Shown piece after piece: positions 1 through 11,905 of a stretch of DNA of 64,000 nt. Source of the DNA: Gordionus sp. m RMFG-2023 (taxonomy: Eukaryota; Nematomorpha; Gordioida; Chordodea; Parachordodidae). The first letter of the stretch is position 1; each line of letters begins with the position of its first letter. The translations under genes and the position numbers were made by a program. A model generated the notes under the pieces. The model saw only the letters and a program-made list of their open reading frames with translations. It ran no database searches and was not told where the DNA came from. The stretch lies in assembly GCF_954871325.1 (NCBI RefSeq), contig NC_088776.1, positions 50,796,569 through 50,860,568 of the forward strand. Direction: 5' to 3'.

Positions 1-57
1 TTTTATCGAAAAAGAAGAAATAAGCATTGTTTTTTTTAATATATAAATAAAAACATG

Positions 58-365
58 TCCAAAATATAATTCTTGAATATATGCCAAAAATGAATAATTG
101 ACATAAATGTCCTGGACAAAAAGACCTGAACAAAAGTACTCCGGATTAAAATGCCCATGGACTGAAAGACACCGGATAAAATCCCCCAATTTTTGAAGAA
201 AATTTAAATGAAAGAGATAATTTTTTTAAATTATCTATATTTTTATAGCATTTAAAAATTTTCAAAAATTAAGGTATTTTTGCCCAACGTTTTTTTGTTC
301 TTGGGTATTTTTATTCAGTGCCTTTTCGTTCAGGACATTTACATTCGCCAAAAATTATGTATTGT
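58..365. repeat. Degenerate foldback repeat next to the first MBOAT exon
   Basis: The left arm (ATAAATGTCCTGGACAAAAA near 101-122) pairs with the right arm near 320-350, which reads CGTTCAGGACATTTACATTCG. This gives an imperfect palindrome of about 300 bp. A related string (GGACAAAAACATCCC) occurs near 62548. It looks like a worn foldback MITE. It lies in the intron just upstream of the exon at 419. Confidence 0.45.
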
Positions 366-418
366 TATATATTTTTATAAATATTTTATTTTTCCTGACA
401 TAAAATCCGAGATTACAG

Positions 419-3400
419 TTTCATCCACAATTATTCTTTGTTCGACCGAACCGTTTACTTATGGATATCGAACGCTATGCAAAGGATCAAATACTATTTT
501 GCATGGACTTGCGGTTATACATATTCTTAAATTTTTTTTTTTTAAAAAAAAGATCAAATATTTTGCTCTCCGTTTTTTATATTTTGCTTACGCATATGTA
601 AAAAGTTTTTTTTGTCTTAAAGAATATTATTTTAGCGCTCTGGGATTTTCCCTTTTCCCCCTATCGACGCCATTGTTATCGACTTTAATAAAAGTTCGTA
701 TGGCGTGTAACATTAAAAAGCTTAAGATAAATTTCTTACGCTATATTGCCAGTCTTCCCTTAAATTTAAATGTATATAGTCAATTGACCTTGTTTTTTTT
801 TTAAAAAAAAATAAAATAATAAAGGATAGTAAAAATTAAATATTAAGAAAATGTAGATAAAACGTGATGTTAATTAATTGACTTTTTAACGATAATGATA
901 TGAGATTTTTTTATTTATTAAGCTCAAATTTTAGAATCTCGCCATTACTTTCATAGCTTATTTTTTTTTAACAAATTTAACATATGTTTTTTTTAAAATG
1001 TCGTATCCTGTATCCAATTTTCTTGTTCAAAAAATAGATTATTTTCATCAACTCTCTCTATATATAAATTAATTACAGCTGATCTAGTTAGCAATGTATC
1101 TGGCTTGGGTTTCAACGGGTTCGTTGAATCGTCAGAATCAAATACCAACGACGAGGCGATCACTACCAATGTCAGAGGAAAGAATAAGGATCCAGATAAT
1201 GTCCCTACCTCATCAAGTAACATAAACCTTAATCTCCAAAGCTGTTTTATCCTGCATTCACAGTTTGTGTGGATTTGCTAGGTATACAATATACCACCCC
1301 GCGAATTCGCGCATATTTTATATACTTTGCCGTGAATTCGTGCTAAATGTAAATGTAGGATTTTTAATTTAAAAAAAACCTTTTTAAAAGTGATAACATA
1401 TATAGACGCAGCTTATCCATACAATTTCCTTAAAAGTTTAAATAAATAAAAAATAGAATAGATTTGGATCTACCCTAAAATAATTTTATATACTTAGTTT
1501 AAGTTTTCATCGTGATATTTTAAACGTAAAATTTTAAATTTATTATTTTTAAAAAATGATTTCGTTTTCTAAAATTTTAACTGGTAGATTACTGATCATA
1601 AATTTGGAACTGCCAAGTTCTGAATCCTAAATTTGGGACTCTTCCATGTAGTCTTCCAGGTTGTGTTGTTAAATGGCCCGATTTAGGTTTTTAAAAATCG
1701 CCCGATTAAGGTTTTAGACAAAATAATATTATGTAAACCCAACAAACCATTCTGCCATCTATGAGAAAAATCTCCCCGAATACATAATGTTACTTTGGCT
1801 TAAATCTTAATCTCACCAAATCGACCCAAACTAGAGGTGCTTTGGTTCCGATTCCAAATTGTTATAGTGATCAAAAAAATTAAACCTCTAAAATGAATCG
1901 CGCAAAATTTTAAACGTCCAGGTTTCAAACTCTGATTTTAATGTTCGAATTTTGTCCATTTTTGGCACATGTATTTTTTAAAAAGTTATTTTTTATATTT
2001 TTCCACATTTAATAATCCTTCTCTTTTTTAAAGAAAGAGCTTTTGGGGAATATTATAGAATAATCTAATGAGATATTATTAGCCCGTGCTATTGTCAGAT
2101 CGCCCTAATTGGTTGTTATAATACCATGGTTGTTAATAGAAGTGAACTAGTTTGCACATTAAGTTTTATAAATATAAATATATATATATATATATAAAGG
2201 GGAAACCGGGGATAGTGTTATCTCGGGGCAAATAATTTCTTCTCAAATAATTTAAAAACTTATAAACTTTGAGAATTTGAAATTTTTAATCAAAGTATGT
2301 ATTTTAATAAGGTGCTTAAATAGGTCTAAAAATGTTTCGCACAGAATTGCTCTTGAGAAATTTTAAATGCAAATTTAAATTTTAACACGTCAAAAGTAAC
2401 CATATAATTTATTTATCAATTCTAAATGATAAAATAAACTCAATTTCATCATATATAAATAATTTGATATTTCTAGCAATTTAATATCTTCAATTTAAAT
2501 TTTAATTAATTGTGAAGACCTGGGACAGGTTTTGGCGGGGTAAGTATCAGATTAGCCACTTTAAGCAAGGATTGTTCTGAATTCAGCTCAATTTAGAAGA
2601 ATATTAGTAGCCACTAGTTTGTCTAGGGCTACGAATGATAATATGAAGATGATTGACTTATTTTTTGTAAATTATGATTGTTTTAAGAATTTAAAAATTT
2701 ATTCTCTCTCATTTATTTAGTTAGAAATAACATTTTTATATATAAAAAATCTAAAAATAAAGAAGCTGACACGCTACGTGAAAAATAATAGGTGCCCTGG
2801 ATGTTTTTCATAAATCTTAAATTTTCATTTTCATTTTTTTAAATTTTATATTAATAAAAATGATTTTTTTTCTATATATTAATTTCTACCGTATACAGAT
2901 ATATTTATAAAGAATAAGACTACGCTTAAAAATTTTGGGAAATTTGCTTTATTTATTTTTTTATAGCACTTAAATTTTTTATGGACAATATAACCCCGTC
3001 TCCTCCTATAAATGATCCTATATTCACAAGTGTATATATAATTATTTATTTATGAAAGACAATACTTAACGACAAATAAAGCATTTTGGAAAGATTATTC
3101 TGTGTTTTGTACAATTAATTTTCCAGGAACAATAAAATCATTTAAGAATCGCTATAGAAGTTTAATAACGATCGCTTATTATTAGGAATTATCGTTAATG
3201 ACAGATACACGCTTATAAATTACTGAAACTATATCAGGGTTTTAGAAAATTTAAAGTATAATTTTAGAACCTATGAAAAAAACAGGCGTCAAATTTAGTT
3301 AAGATAACAATAATATTGGGAATTATCGTTAATGACCGATAAACGCTTATAAATTAATGAAACTATATCAGGGTTCTGGAAAATTTAAAGAATAATTTTG

Positions 3401-6400
3401 GAACCCAAATTTAGTTAAGATAACAATACGAGTCTTGCCTTTTTGGTCCCGAGCAGTAGCTTAAGTCATATGGGACATAGCCAACATTTTGGTCAATCTA
3501 CTTCTATGGAAGTCAAATTTAGTTAAAAATGAAAACAATACGAGTCTTACCTTTTAGACCCGAAAAGTAACTTTTTAATCTTTACTACAGCAAAATAAAT
3601 TGGTAGAACAAGTGATATTAGGCACAGTTAACATTTTTATCAATCTACAGCTACGAGGAGCAAAGAAATTTTTGGGCCCCCTAAACACGAAATGAAAACA
3701 TCCAAGGGACTATTAGCAATTGTAGCCGAAAAAAATATGCCAAAGATCTTGAAAATATTATATATGAGTAAAAGTATCTTATTATTGCCTAAAAGAATTA
3801 TGAACAGCTTCTTATGAAGCCTCGTTCTATATATTAATAAAAAAAATTTAATGTTATAGCATATGAAAAAAAAAGTTACCCACACGTTTAATTAATTTAT
3901 TTTAAAACTATCGTATTATATTATGTTTATTTTGAATGTATTTCCCTTCCCCCTCCACACTGAATATGTCTAGCTATTGGGAATCTCCATTAATGGAGAA
4001 TTGGATCTGGGTTTCACGTTACTGAATAAAACAATGATAGAAATAACTTTTCATTCGAAATTTTAATTTTATGACAATCCGCCTGACCAGAAAGCTCCCC
4101 TCCATGTGGGTTATCATGCTATCCTAAAAATCATAACGGGTTATCAAAATTTTGGCAGCTCACCGCTGCATATTATGTTTTGGCTTAGTCTAAGCTTCTA
4201 TGCAATTTTTTTAATGATCCTACTCACTAAACTTCAACCTTATCTACTCATTTTTTTAAAAAAAAGCTATTGGAATCCGGGGCACACCGCGCTGGGATCT
4301 GATATCAAACATAGATATAATTGGATTTGAAACCTCCATTTCTCTCCATTCGGCCCTCAATAACTGGAATTTATCGACGATGGCTTGGCTGAGACATTTA
4401 GTTTACGAAAGAGTTTCATATCAGAGAACACTTTGTGTTTACCTAGTTTCGGCCATGTGGCACGGGTTCTGGCCCGGTTATTACATTACTTTTGTATCTG
4501 GGGCGATTTTCACCGAAGCCGCAAAGATGGTATTTTTTGTGTAATTTTTTTTTTGATGATTTTGATGGGAATGAAGAGATATAGAATAGAATAGTTAACA
4601 TAATTTTAAAATCACCGAATTTTATGAATCGTTTAAATGTAGCTCCATTATCATTATGAGCGAATTTCATATAGGGACATGATTAAGTTCGATATTCACA
4701 TACTTAATTTTCTTTATTGGAAGCTATTGTTTAAAATTTTTTAATATATATGTTTATATATAGAATCGACGTAAATATCGCAAATATTTCGTAAGCAACA
4801 AATATATTAAATGGTTTTACGATGTCCTTACATTTTTCTTGACACGAATCGCCATAGCTTATCTCAGTATACCCTTTGTTCTTCTCAAACATGGCCCGAG
4901 CCTTATTGTATACAGGTAAATAACATTTTTTTTTTCACAGTATTATTTTTTTAGAGACATAATATCCTCTTTCTGTCTAATTAATATTAACACGTTTTTA
5001 ATATAAAATATAGTCATTATGATAATATAATTTTTACAGTTAATTTATTTTCGACATAAATATGTTGTTATCCTTCTATATGTTCACAATTCACTTCTCT
5101 TACTACAATTATCCCGCATACCTAGTTAGAGCGCCTATTAGTGGCGAAGTATATAAAAATATACAAAAATACAGTATATTTTGTAAACTTCGACACGAAT
5201 TCATGCTAAATGTGAATGCTCATTCAAACTATGAATTAGGATTATACACTCGTTTTATATCATATTCGTAGTTTTAAAAATAAAACATATTTATTATCAC
5301 CGATATCTAAACAAATTTAAATATGTGTAAATATGAACAAAAAATATTTTCCATAAATCTTTCATTTCTTCGTTTTCTTTGGGCTCTATTTCTTTAAAAA
5401 AAAGGATTTCATTTCTATATTATTTGGATAGATGGATCTGGAATCCATTCCTATCGAAGGTCAATTAATATATATATAAATATTAGTTATTTAATCTAAA
5501 ATCGACGATCAAAATCCATAAGATGAAAGTTTTTTGATATATCTACACAGTTAAGGATATTTTTAAAAAATTTTCATTAGAAATATCTTTATTGATTTAT
5601 TATTTGAAGCCCATTCTATTCATTTAATTTAAATTTTTGTCAACATGTTCCTATTGATATGAATTTTTAAAAAATATCAGTCAATCAATAAAAAAAAATT
5701 AAATAGATTTATATCCTAACAACTCACTTATTTGAAATTTCTATTTAAAAATTTAAAAGATTTTGTTAAAATTGCATTATTTTTTGCCTACACTGTTTAT
5801 TAAATCTGTGAAATCCTAACATCGAAAAAATTCGCTAAGCTTAGATGCGAGAATATATTTTTCTAGATTGAGCTATCCTTTAAACTAGATTATAGTTTTT
5901 CGTTTAAAAATTCGGTTTAGCCTTTTTAGAATTGGCTCAAAACGGGTTAAAAATGGAGCTATTATTTCCACTACTTGTTGGTGGTTAACCTCATTCTTTA
6001 CTTTAAATAAAGCAGAAGTAAAAATAATGAAAATAAAATTTTTAAAAAGATTTTTAACTATCTAATTTTAAATTTTATAACATTGATAAAGAGAATATGG
6101 ATTCAAATTTAACACATTTGAAAAAAGATTTAAATTTTTTGGAGGGGACTCAGCTCCTCCTCAAAATTTGGAAGGGGGCTAAAAATAAAAATTAGCGGGG
6201 GTCTTAGGCCCCCCGGTACCTCGCAATACTTCTAGTTGTATCAACTTATATAATAACTTTAAATTTGACAAAGGCTTTTTTGGCCCCGGTTCAGCCCACG
6301 AGTCCTAATTCTGAAAGAGATCACGGGTTTTTAATGCAAAGAAAGACCGGATACTTTTTTATATGCACTTTATTTAAGAATCAGAATGAGCATCGATATA

Positions 6401-7349
6401 AAATTAAGAGTGGATAATGAAAGTAAAAAAATTTTTTATACAATTTTATATCACTCTAGAGGACCGATTGCTTAAGGAATTGGATCGACAAATTTCGAGG
6501 GAAATCTGCTCACGAAAGTAGAATCCTTCGTTAGGGTTGCCTGTAATCTCTCTCCTTTTTTTGCAGGCGCCTCATTTTCGAAAAGGTTAGTGAATATTGG
6601 TATAAAGTCTGTATTCCTGAGGCTAGCATATTCTTTTTTTTAAATGATTTCCTTTACGATGACAGAAGATAAGAGTGCCTTGGCTGTAATGCTTGTACCC
6701 ACCATTTACATAGATTGTTGCCAATCTCATTGAATCAAATGCCTACCATCCCGTGCACTGCAAGTTCTCTCGCGGACCTCATTAATTAACACTATCCTAG
6801 CTACCCTCAAAATAATTAGAATCCCATTCGCTCTTAATGAGTTTTTTAAATGATAACGCTCACGCCCGGATGGTATATCCCTTATTTCCTGGTCGAACGG
6901 TTTCCCACTGACCAGGGAATACACCACATCGATTTTGCCGCAAATACGAACTTCTCATCTTCTGCCATCGAAAAGACAGAAGTCTTTAAAAAAAATATGC
7001 TGGCCTAACGAACAGTCTTTATACCAATGGTCACGAGCACGTTTGGAAAGGAAGCTCTTAATTTTGTCAAAGTTATTGGTAAAAATATAACACTTATTAC
7101 AGGTGACCTCAAAGAAAGATTCTATTTTAAAATTGAAAACCTTTTTTAGATAAAATTAAATAAATCAAATTTTTTTTAAAAGTTTTACGATTTATAACCC
7201 TAATTTACTCATCATATTTACGCAATTTCAGATAAAAATAATATATTTTTTATTTTGATAATAACAGCTCCATGTATTACTGGCCTCACGTATTAGCTAT
7301 CATAAGCGTGCTAACCTTCTATATAAAACCTCCGAAAGGAAAAGATTGA
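419..7349 (+). CDS. MBOAT lysophospholipid acyltransferase (MBOAT1/2-like), 3' part, 5 exons
   Basis: Five exons (419-513, 1079-1216, 4267-4529, 4764-4915, 7268-7349) join in consistent phase and end at TGA 7347-7349, giving about 243 residues. Upstream exons lie before the window, so the N-terminal half is missing. The family transfers acyl chains to lysophospholipids in the ER membrane during phospholipid remodelling (Lands cycle). Visible signatures in order: RIKYYFAWT and SNVSGLGFNGF, then RWDLISN, LNNWNLSTMAWLR and SAMWHGFWPGYY. These contain the conserved MBOAT Asn and His. The tail has hydrophobic membrane segments and a short basic end, PPKGKD. Donors and acceptors are GT/AG. The exon ending at 1216 carries about 30 extra polar residues between the GLGFNGF and RWDLISN blocks; that exon's end and the 4267 acceptor (AAAAAG) are the weakest boundaries. 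MBOAT1/2 fits best, but LPCAT3-type members cannot be excluded. Confidence 0.85.
1251..1359. repeat. GAATTC-core palindromic MITE, copy 1
   Basis: Starts CCTGCATTCACAG and ends CTAAATGTAAATGTAGG, roughly its reverse complement. Inner arms are CGCGAATTCGCGC and CCGTGAATTCGTGC around TATACTTTG. Same family as 5113-5220, 13162-13245, 34130-34208 and the half copy near 10655. Confidence 0.65.
2197..2570 (-). repeat. Fragment of the GGGGAGACTGGGG terminal-repeat family
   Basis: Begins AAGGGGAAACCGGGG, a variant of the terminal repeat of the two long elements at 44863-45722 and 46811-47728. It contains reversed internal landmarks (AAGGTGCTTAAATA, GGCGGGGTAAG). It is heavily decayed and its right limit is uncertain. 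Confidence 0.4.
4267..4529 (+). CDS. Catalytic exon of the MBOAT gene
   Basis: This exon encodes the most diagnostic part of the acyltransferase. It runs from GIRGTPRWDLISN through LNNWNLSTMAWLRHLVYERV to SAMWHGFWPGYYITFVSGAI. The His of MWHGFWPG and the Asn of NNWN are the usual MBOAT active-site residues. It ends after ...EAAKM at GATG|GTATTT, and the next exon opens in phase 0 with NRRKYRKYF. Confidence 0.9.
5113..5220. repeat. GAATTC-core palindromic MITE, copy 2
   Basis: Starts CCCGCATACCTAGTTAGAGCG and ends with ACGAATTCATGCTAAATGTGAATGC. The arms are complementary around TATTTTGTAAACTTCG. Inserted in the last MBOAT intron. Confidence 0.6.
6539..7105. mobile_element. Foldback element with ~115-bp inverted arms and a short internal frame
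   Basis: The left arm (6539-6650) contains ATTGGTATAAAGTCTGT and GAGGCTAGCATATT. The right arm (6985-7105) contains the complements, AATATGCTGGCCTAACG and ACAGTCTTTATACCAATG, and both outer ends carry CCTGTAAT. The middle is less AT-rich than its surroundings and has a 66-residue minus-strand frame (6727-6927) beginning MVYSLVSGKPFDQEIRD that I do not recognise. It could be part of the element's own protein or captured sequence. Confidence 0.5.
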
Positions 7350-8600
7350 CGAAGAAATTTCGATACATAAATTTGGTTGTTACTAATAACAATTAATTAG
7401 CATCTTTGGCGGATGGAAAATTGGACAAAATAATTTTCGCGTATTATTTAAAATTGGGAGAAAAAAAAATATATTATTGGGTAGCTATTTCTTTTTTTCA
7501 TATTGTTTTCTTTTAAAAAAATCGACGTCATTTTCCTATAAAATTTGTTACCGCCATAAATGCTTTTGTAGTCGTTTGTTATTTATATGCCTAATGGGCT
7601 TATGAATTTTTTTAAAAAAAATTTTTTATTTATTTTTTGTAAAAATGTATTGCTGAAGATTTATTTAGACTTTATTATTATTACACGTTGACAAATACGA
7701 TGGGAAAAAAAATACAATTTATATATATATAAAACAATTACGCACTAAATTATAAAATATTTTGTGAAAAAAATGATTGCTAAACATTGCAAAGTTTTTG
7801 ATAAATTATTTATAACATAAGGAATGTTTTTTTTTAAAAAAAATATTAATATTTTTAATTTATAAAAATTTCAAATAAAAATAGCGAAATTCTTAAAACT
7901 ATTTTTTGTTAATACTATAATAAAAAATACTATTTTTTAAAATTTTGAAAAAGAATATTTCGTTATTTGAATACTATTACAATTTTATAAAATAAATGAG
8001 GTTTTTTTTAAAAAAATGCACTAAATAAACATGAATTCCATCAAGGGAAATTGTATATATAAGAAATGCATGGGTAAATTTTAATTCAAAAATAAATAAA
8101 AAGCATTCCAAATTTCGAAAAGCTTATAAAATATACATATTACACAATTATATAAGGCCACGCCATCGAGTAATGCACGAAATACTTTCCAGCAGTGCTT
8201 TATATTGAAAACTTTTATATTTAGGGGTTTTAGAACGCATAAAATCATCCTTATTCTTGATTAGGTTATCATAAATGGGAAAGACGAATAAAATATCAAC
8301 CATTCAATGATACAATTATAAAAATATATATTTGCTTACAATAAATATCGTTAAATTAATAAAGGCAGATCTCAGGGAGGGCAGTGTGAACATGAAAATA
8401 AATATAAATTTTTTAAAAAAAAAATAAAATAGTTGCATTTAATTTAAAATTTTAAGATACTGTTTATTCTATATTGCCTTGTTTAAATGTCGGCTAAGAA
8501 AATAAGCATTGTAAATCGGGTTCCAATTCCTATAACGAAATATAATTAGGTAATAAAAAGTATTCGAATTTTTATGTGTAAAAAAAAATTAATTAAAAAT
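7350..8600. other. Spacer between convergent MBOAT and ATAD2 3' ends
   Basis: The two stop codons face each other across 1.25 kb of AT-rich DNA with A/T runs and no open frame. On the minus strand an AATAAA (plus-strand TTTATT at 8463-8468) lies about 135 bases after the ATAD2 stop and could be its polyadenylation signal. On the plus strand an AATAAA occurs near 7990. Nothing else is visible. Confidence 0.5.
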
Positions 8601-11600
8601 TTAAACCTTCAAAAATTGGCACTCCATCTTAAGCAAGCATGTTCGTATGACTATAAGATCTAGTTCTTTTTCACTTTTTTCAAAGCTAACATTTTTTCCA
8701 TCTTCCGTGCCTTCAGTGTGTAATTTATTAGAGGTATTTTTAAGCTGATCCAAATAGTTATCAATAAATGTCTTTGCGATATTGCTTATTTTGCAAATCG
8801 TTTTTTCCAGTTTATCTATATTAAATCCCGTCGATATTTCCACCATTTTGAACAACAAAGCATCTAGCAATCCTAAAAATTGAATTTCGAGGTCACCTAA
8901 CGTCTTTTGGTCCACTTCATTGAGTATGGATTGGTTGATAATTCGATAGAAGTTTAAGGGAAAAGAAGGCGGCTTATTCTTGCTATACCTGATAAATTGG
9001 GATGATCCTAGTGTAAATACATAATTTAAAACACGCGGTAATTAAAAATGCGTTAGTTATTTTTTTCAGATCAAAAATACCTCTAGGAGATGAAGGAGAT
9101 ACGATGGGCGAATCGTTATTCTATTTAAGAGTTAGATAAATTATATTATGAGTTGCGAACATAAATTTTATTGATTATACCCTTTCGACATTAATATCAA
9201 TTGTTTCGAAATCTTTGGGGGTTAAGGTAGTTAGCGTGGGATCAATTTCTTTATAATTTAAAAAAAAGAACTAGAATTATATAAATGATAACGTTTTAAT
9301 GCTCATTTGAATCATCATTTTCGATGACAAAATTTAAATTCTAATTTTTAATATGGGGAAAATGTCTAGGAATGGTAAACCTCCAAAAGACCGAAGTTTA
9401 ACTATCGCAAAACTACTGTATCAGATACCGCAATATAATTAAGTTTCTTAATTAACTCCAATATAGTGGAGAAATATCAACTTATTGTATTATTTTGATC
9501 CCTCTTTTATTTAATATATAAAATGCCATATTTTTTTAAATAACTTATTTAAAACAAATCAAAAATTATCGAATTAAAAAATTAAATATCGAGATTTTAT
9601 TATTAGATTATATTTTGGTCATTCTCTAAGTCAAAAATCGGATATTTGTTTAATATTAAAAAAAAACCTTATTTCTATTCAAATAATCAAAGAATAAATA
9701 GATTTTTAAACGTAAAATTCCTACCTGGACAATTTAAAAATATGTAAATAGAAAGTTAACTATAATTAAGCATTATGAAGTAGGGGGAGTTGACAAAAAT
9801 TAATAATTAACTTAGGAATTAAATAATAAAATTCAATCATAAAATTCAAAATTTTATAATGATCAAAATTTAAAAAAATGATTTTAAATATTAGATAAAA
9901 TCTGATCAAAAATCCTGTTAAGAGTATTCTCAAAAAAATTTTCAGAGATCAAAAATTCCTTGATTAGAGAATTTCAAAAGGAAAGGAATGAGAAGGAAAA
10001 ATAAACTGTAGTTTTTAAAATTTACTTAGCAATAGGGAAATTTAAGAATATAGGTATAAAATAAATGGGTTTATTCCATTATTATTTAAAGTCATACTAA
10101 TACTCCAATTTTAAACAATTGGTAAATTTAAAAATAAACCTGATTTCTACAAACAATTAATGATTTGGGCATATCCCGTATTTAATATCCCGGTATAAAT
10201 TGGGGTCGAAAAAAGTGCTTTAATTAAATAGAATATAAACTTGAAGGCTCAATTTTGAAAGCATTGACCTCATCATTTTCACGTTTGATTGTCTTTAATG
10301 AACGAGTAAACATTCTCCTGGCTTTGGCTTAATTAAAATTAGAATAAACAACAAAAAATAATGCAATATATAATATTTTTCTAAGGCCATTTATAACATT
10401 TCTTTTTTTTTTCAAAGCGATTTTTTAGGCTGTTTCCAGCAGCCCTAATTTTATTTACTTAAACAATGGATGATAATTTGTCAAATTATTACTTTTTTGC
10501 ATAAAAAATATGAAAGTAAGAAAAAGAATAAAAAAAAATGGTCCCTAACTTTCTCAGACGCCAGATAATCAGTAATAAAAAAAAATAACAAATGAGTCTG
10601 TCCTTTGGAAATGAATTTTAAAAAGTTCTGTCTGATAGTATAGAAAATATGGTGTATTTTTCCTATTCTTCGCCGTGAATTCGCGCAAATTGTCAATGGA
10701 AGGGTAAGGCAGTTTTATGTCCTGTTCTAACAGAAAAAAAGAAATGTGCTGCTTTTTTAAAATAAAACAGATTTGTGTTATTTTTTAAACTTTGAATCAT
10801 TTTTTGAGCTCTTTTTATAAAATTTAAAAATCTGATTTTACCAGAAATGTATTCCATCATGTTTGGAATACTTACCCTGCCATGAACTTTTAAAAAATTA
10901 ATATAATATATATTAGTTTTTTTTATATAAGATAGGTGTTCGAAATATGTTAAAATACATATCCGGTAAAATAAAAAAATTTTAAAAAAGGCGCTAAAAA
11001 TAATTTAAAGTTGAAAAAAAAACACATTGCCGCGAACATATATAAAAAAATTTTTAAGGTAATCATAAGCAAGGGTAAATGTGGGGAAAAGGAAATTAAC
11101 TGAACAAGAATATTCATATCAAAACTCACAAAAAAATTTTGTTTTACAAATGTCGACCTTAAAAATAAAGCCGATTTGGACAGACCCACTTACAAAATAA
11201 AAATTAGAAAACGAGCCCGTTTAAAACAATCGATTCCTCAGGAGACCGTTGCGGGTTGGGTGAGTCTTAAACAACAAATAAAACTTGTTTTTAAGAAAAA
11301 TTAAAAATGTTTGACAATACCATTTAAGGATGAAGATCTAAAATTATCAAGACTCGTGGAAGTTATAATATCCGATTCCATTGGTTCAGTAATGGGTTCT
11401 AACATGGTGTTACTGTTATGGAGATAACTAACTGTTGTTCCTTCGTTAAGGTTAGGTCTCCTTTAAATAAATTAAAATGTATTAAATTAAACAGATCTCG
11501 TTTTATAATAATAGATTTTCATCTCTATCATTACAAGAATATTTATTCTGTGTACGACCCATAATTGACAATATATTATAATACTCTTTTTTTTCTTTTT

Positions 11601-11905
11601 ATGACTTAATATTTTTTAATAAATCCTAATTCTTTTATACATAATTGGTTTATAACAATTTTAATTTAATAAATAGCTTAGCAGCTTTTAGAAAAAATAT
11701 TGCAAATTGAACAAAAAAAACATTAATTTGTTATAAAATGTTTATTACCTATATTTGGATTTAAATCTGCGTCTCCTACTACTTTTACACCAGATGGAAA
11801 TTTTTTTCTGCTTCCGCAAATAAATCTTAGCATTTTTAGTCAAATCTTTAGCCCTATCATTAGACAGGGGCGTCCTTACAAGGTCATTACCATTTTCTGG
11901 CAGTC
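8601..11905 (-). CDS. ATAD2: ATAD2 C-terminal exons (phase-based)
   Basis: Five exons follow the bromodomain. 11905-11749 starts [20 protein letters not shown] and ends with a basic cluster ([10 protein letters not shown]) that could be a nuclear signal. 11460-11321, 9248-9181 and 9120-9081 are polar and low-conservation. The terminal exon 9007-8601 is helical and includes [18 protein letters not shown], which resembles the helical region at the end of ATAD2. It stops at TAA 8601-8603. Membership in this gene rests on uninterrupted phase, sensible splice sites and matching layout. Confidence 0.6.

Larger units (their letters stand above)
1217..4266 (+). other. MBOAT intron 2, AT-rich, with transposon fragments
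   Basis: No exon was found in this 3 kb. It contains a GAATTC-core palindromic MITE (1251-1359), a half copy of the GTGTTGTTAA foldback family (about 1662-1740), a worn fragment of the GGGGAGACTGGGG family (2197-2570), and two near-identical direct copies of about 100 bp at 3180-3300 and 3310-3435 (shared core TAGGAATTATCGTTAATGAC, then ACTATATCAGGGTT). Confidence 0.5.
4916..7267 (+). other. Last MBOAT intron (2.35 kb) with two inserted repeats
   Basis: No exon was seen between GTATACAG|GTAAAT (4915) and TAACAG|CTCC (7268). The intron holds a GAATTC-core MITE (5113-5220), a worn GTTGTTAA-family fragment near 5866-5970, and a foldback element with an internal reading frame (6539-7105). Confidence 0.6.

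Noticed and set aside
280-804. 174-residue plus-strand open frame, the longest but one in the window
   Set aside because: It overlaps the real MBOAT exon 419-513 in another frame, is rich in Phe/Tyr/Ile from T runs, and has no family resemblance.
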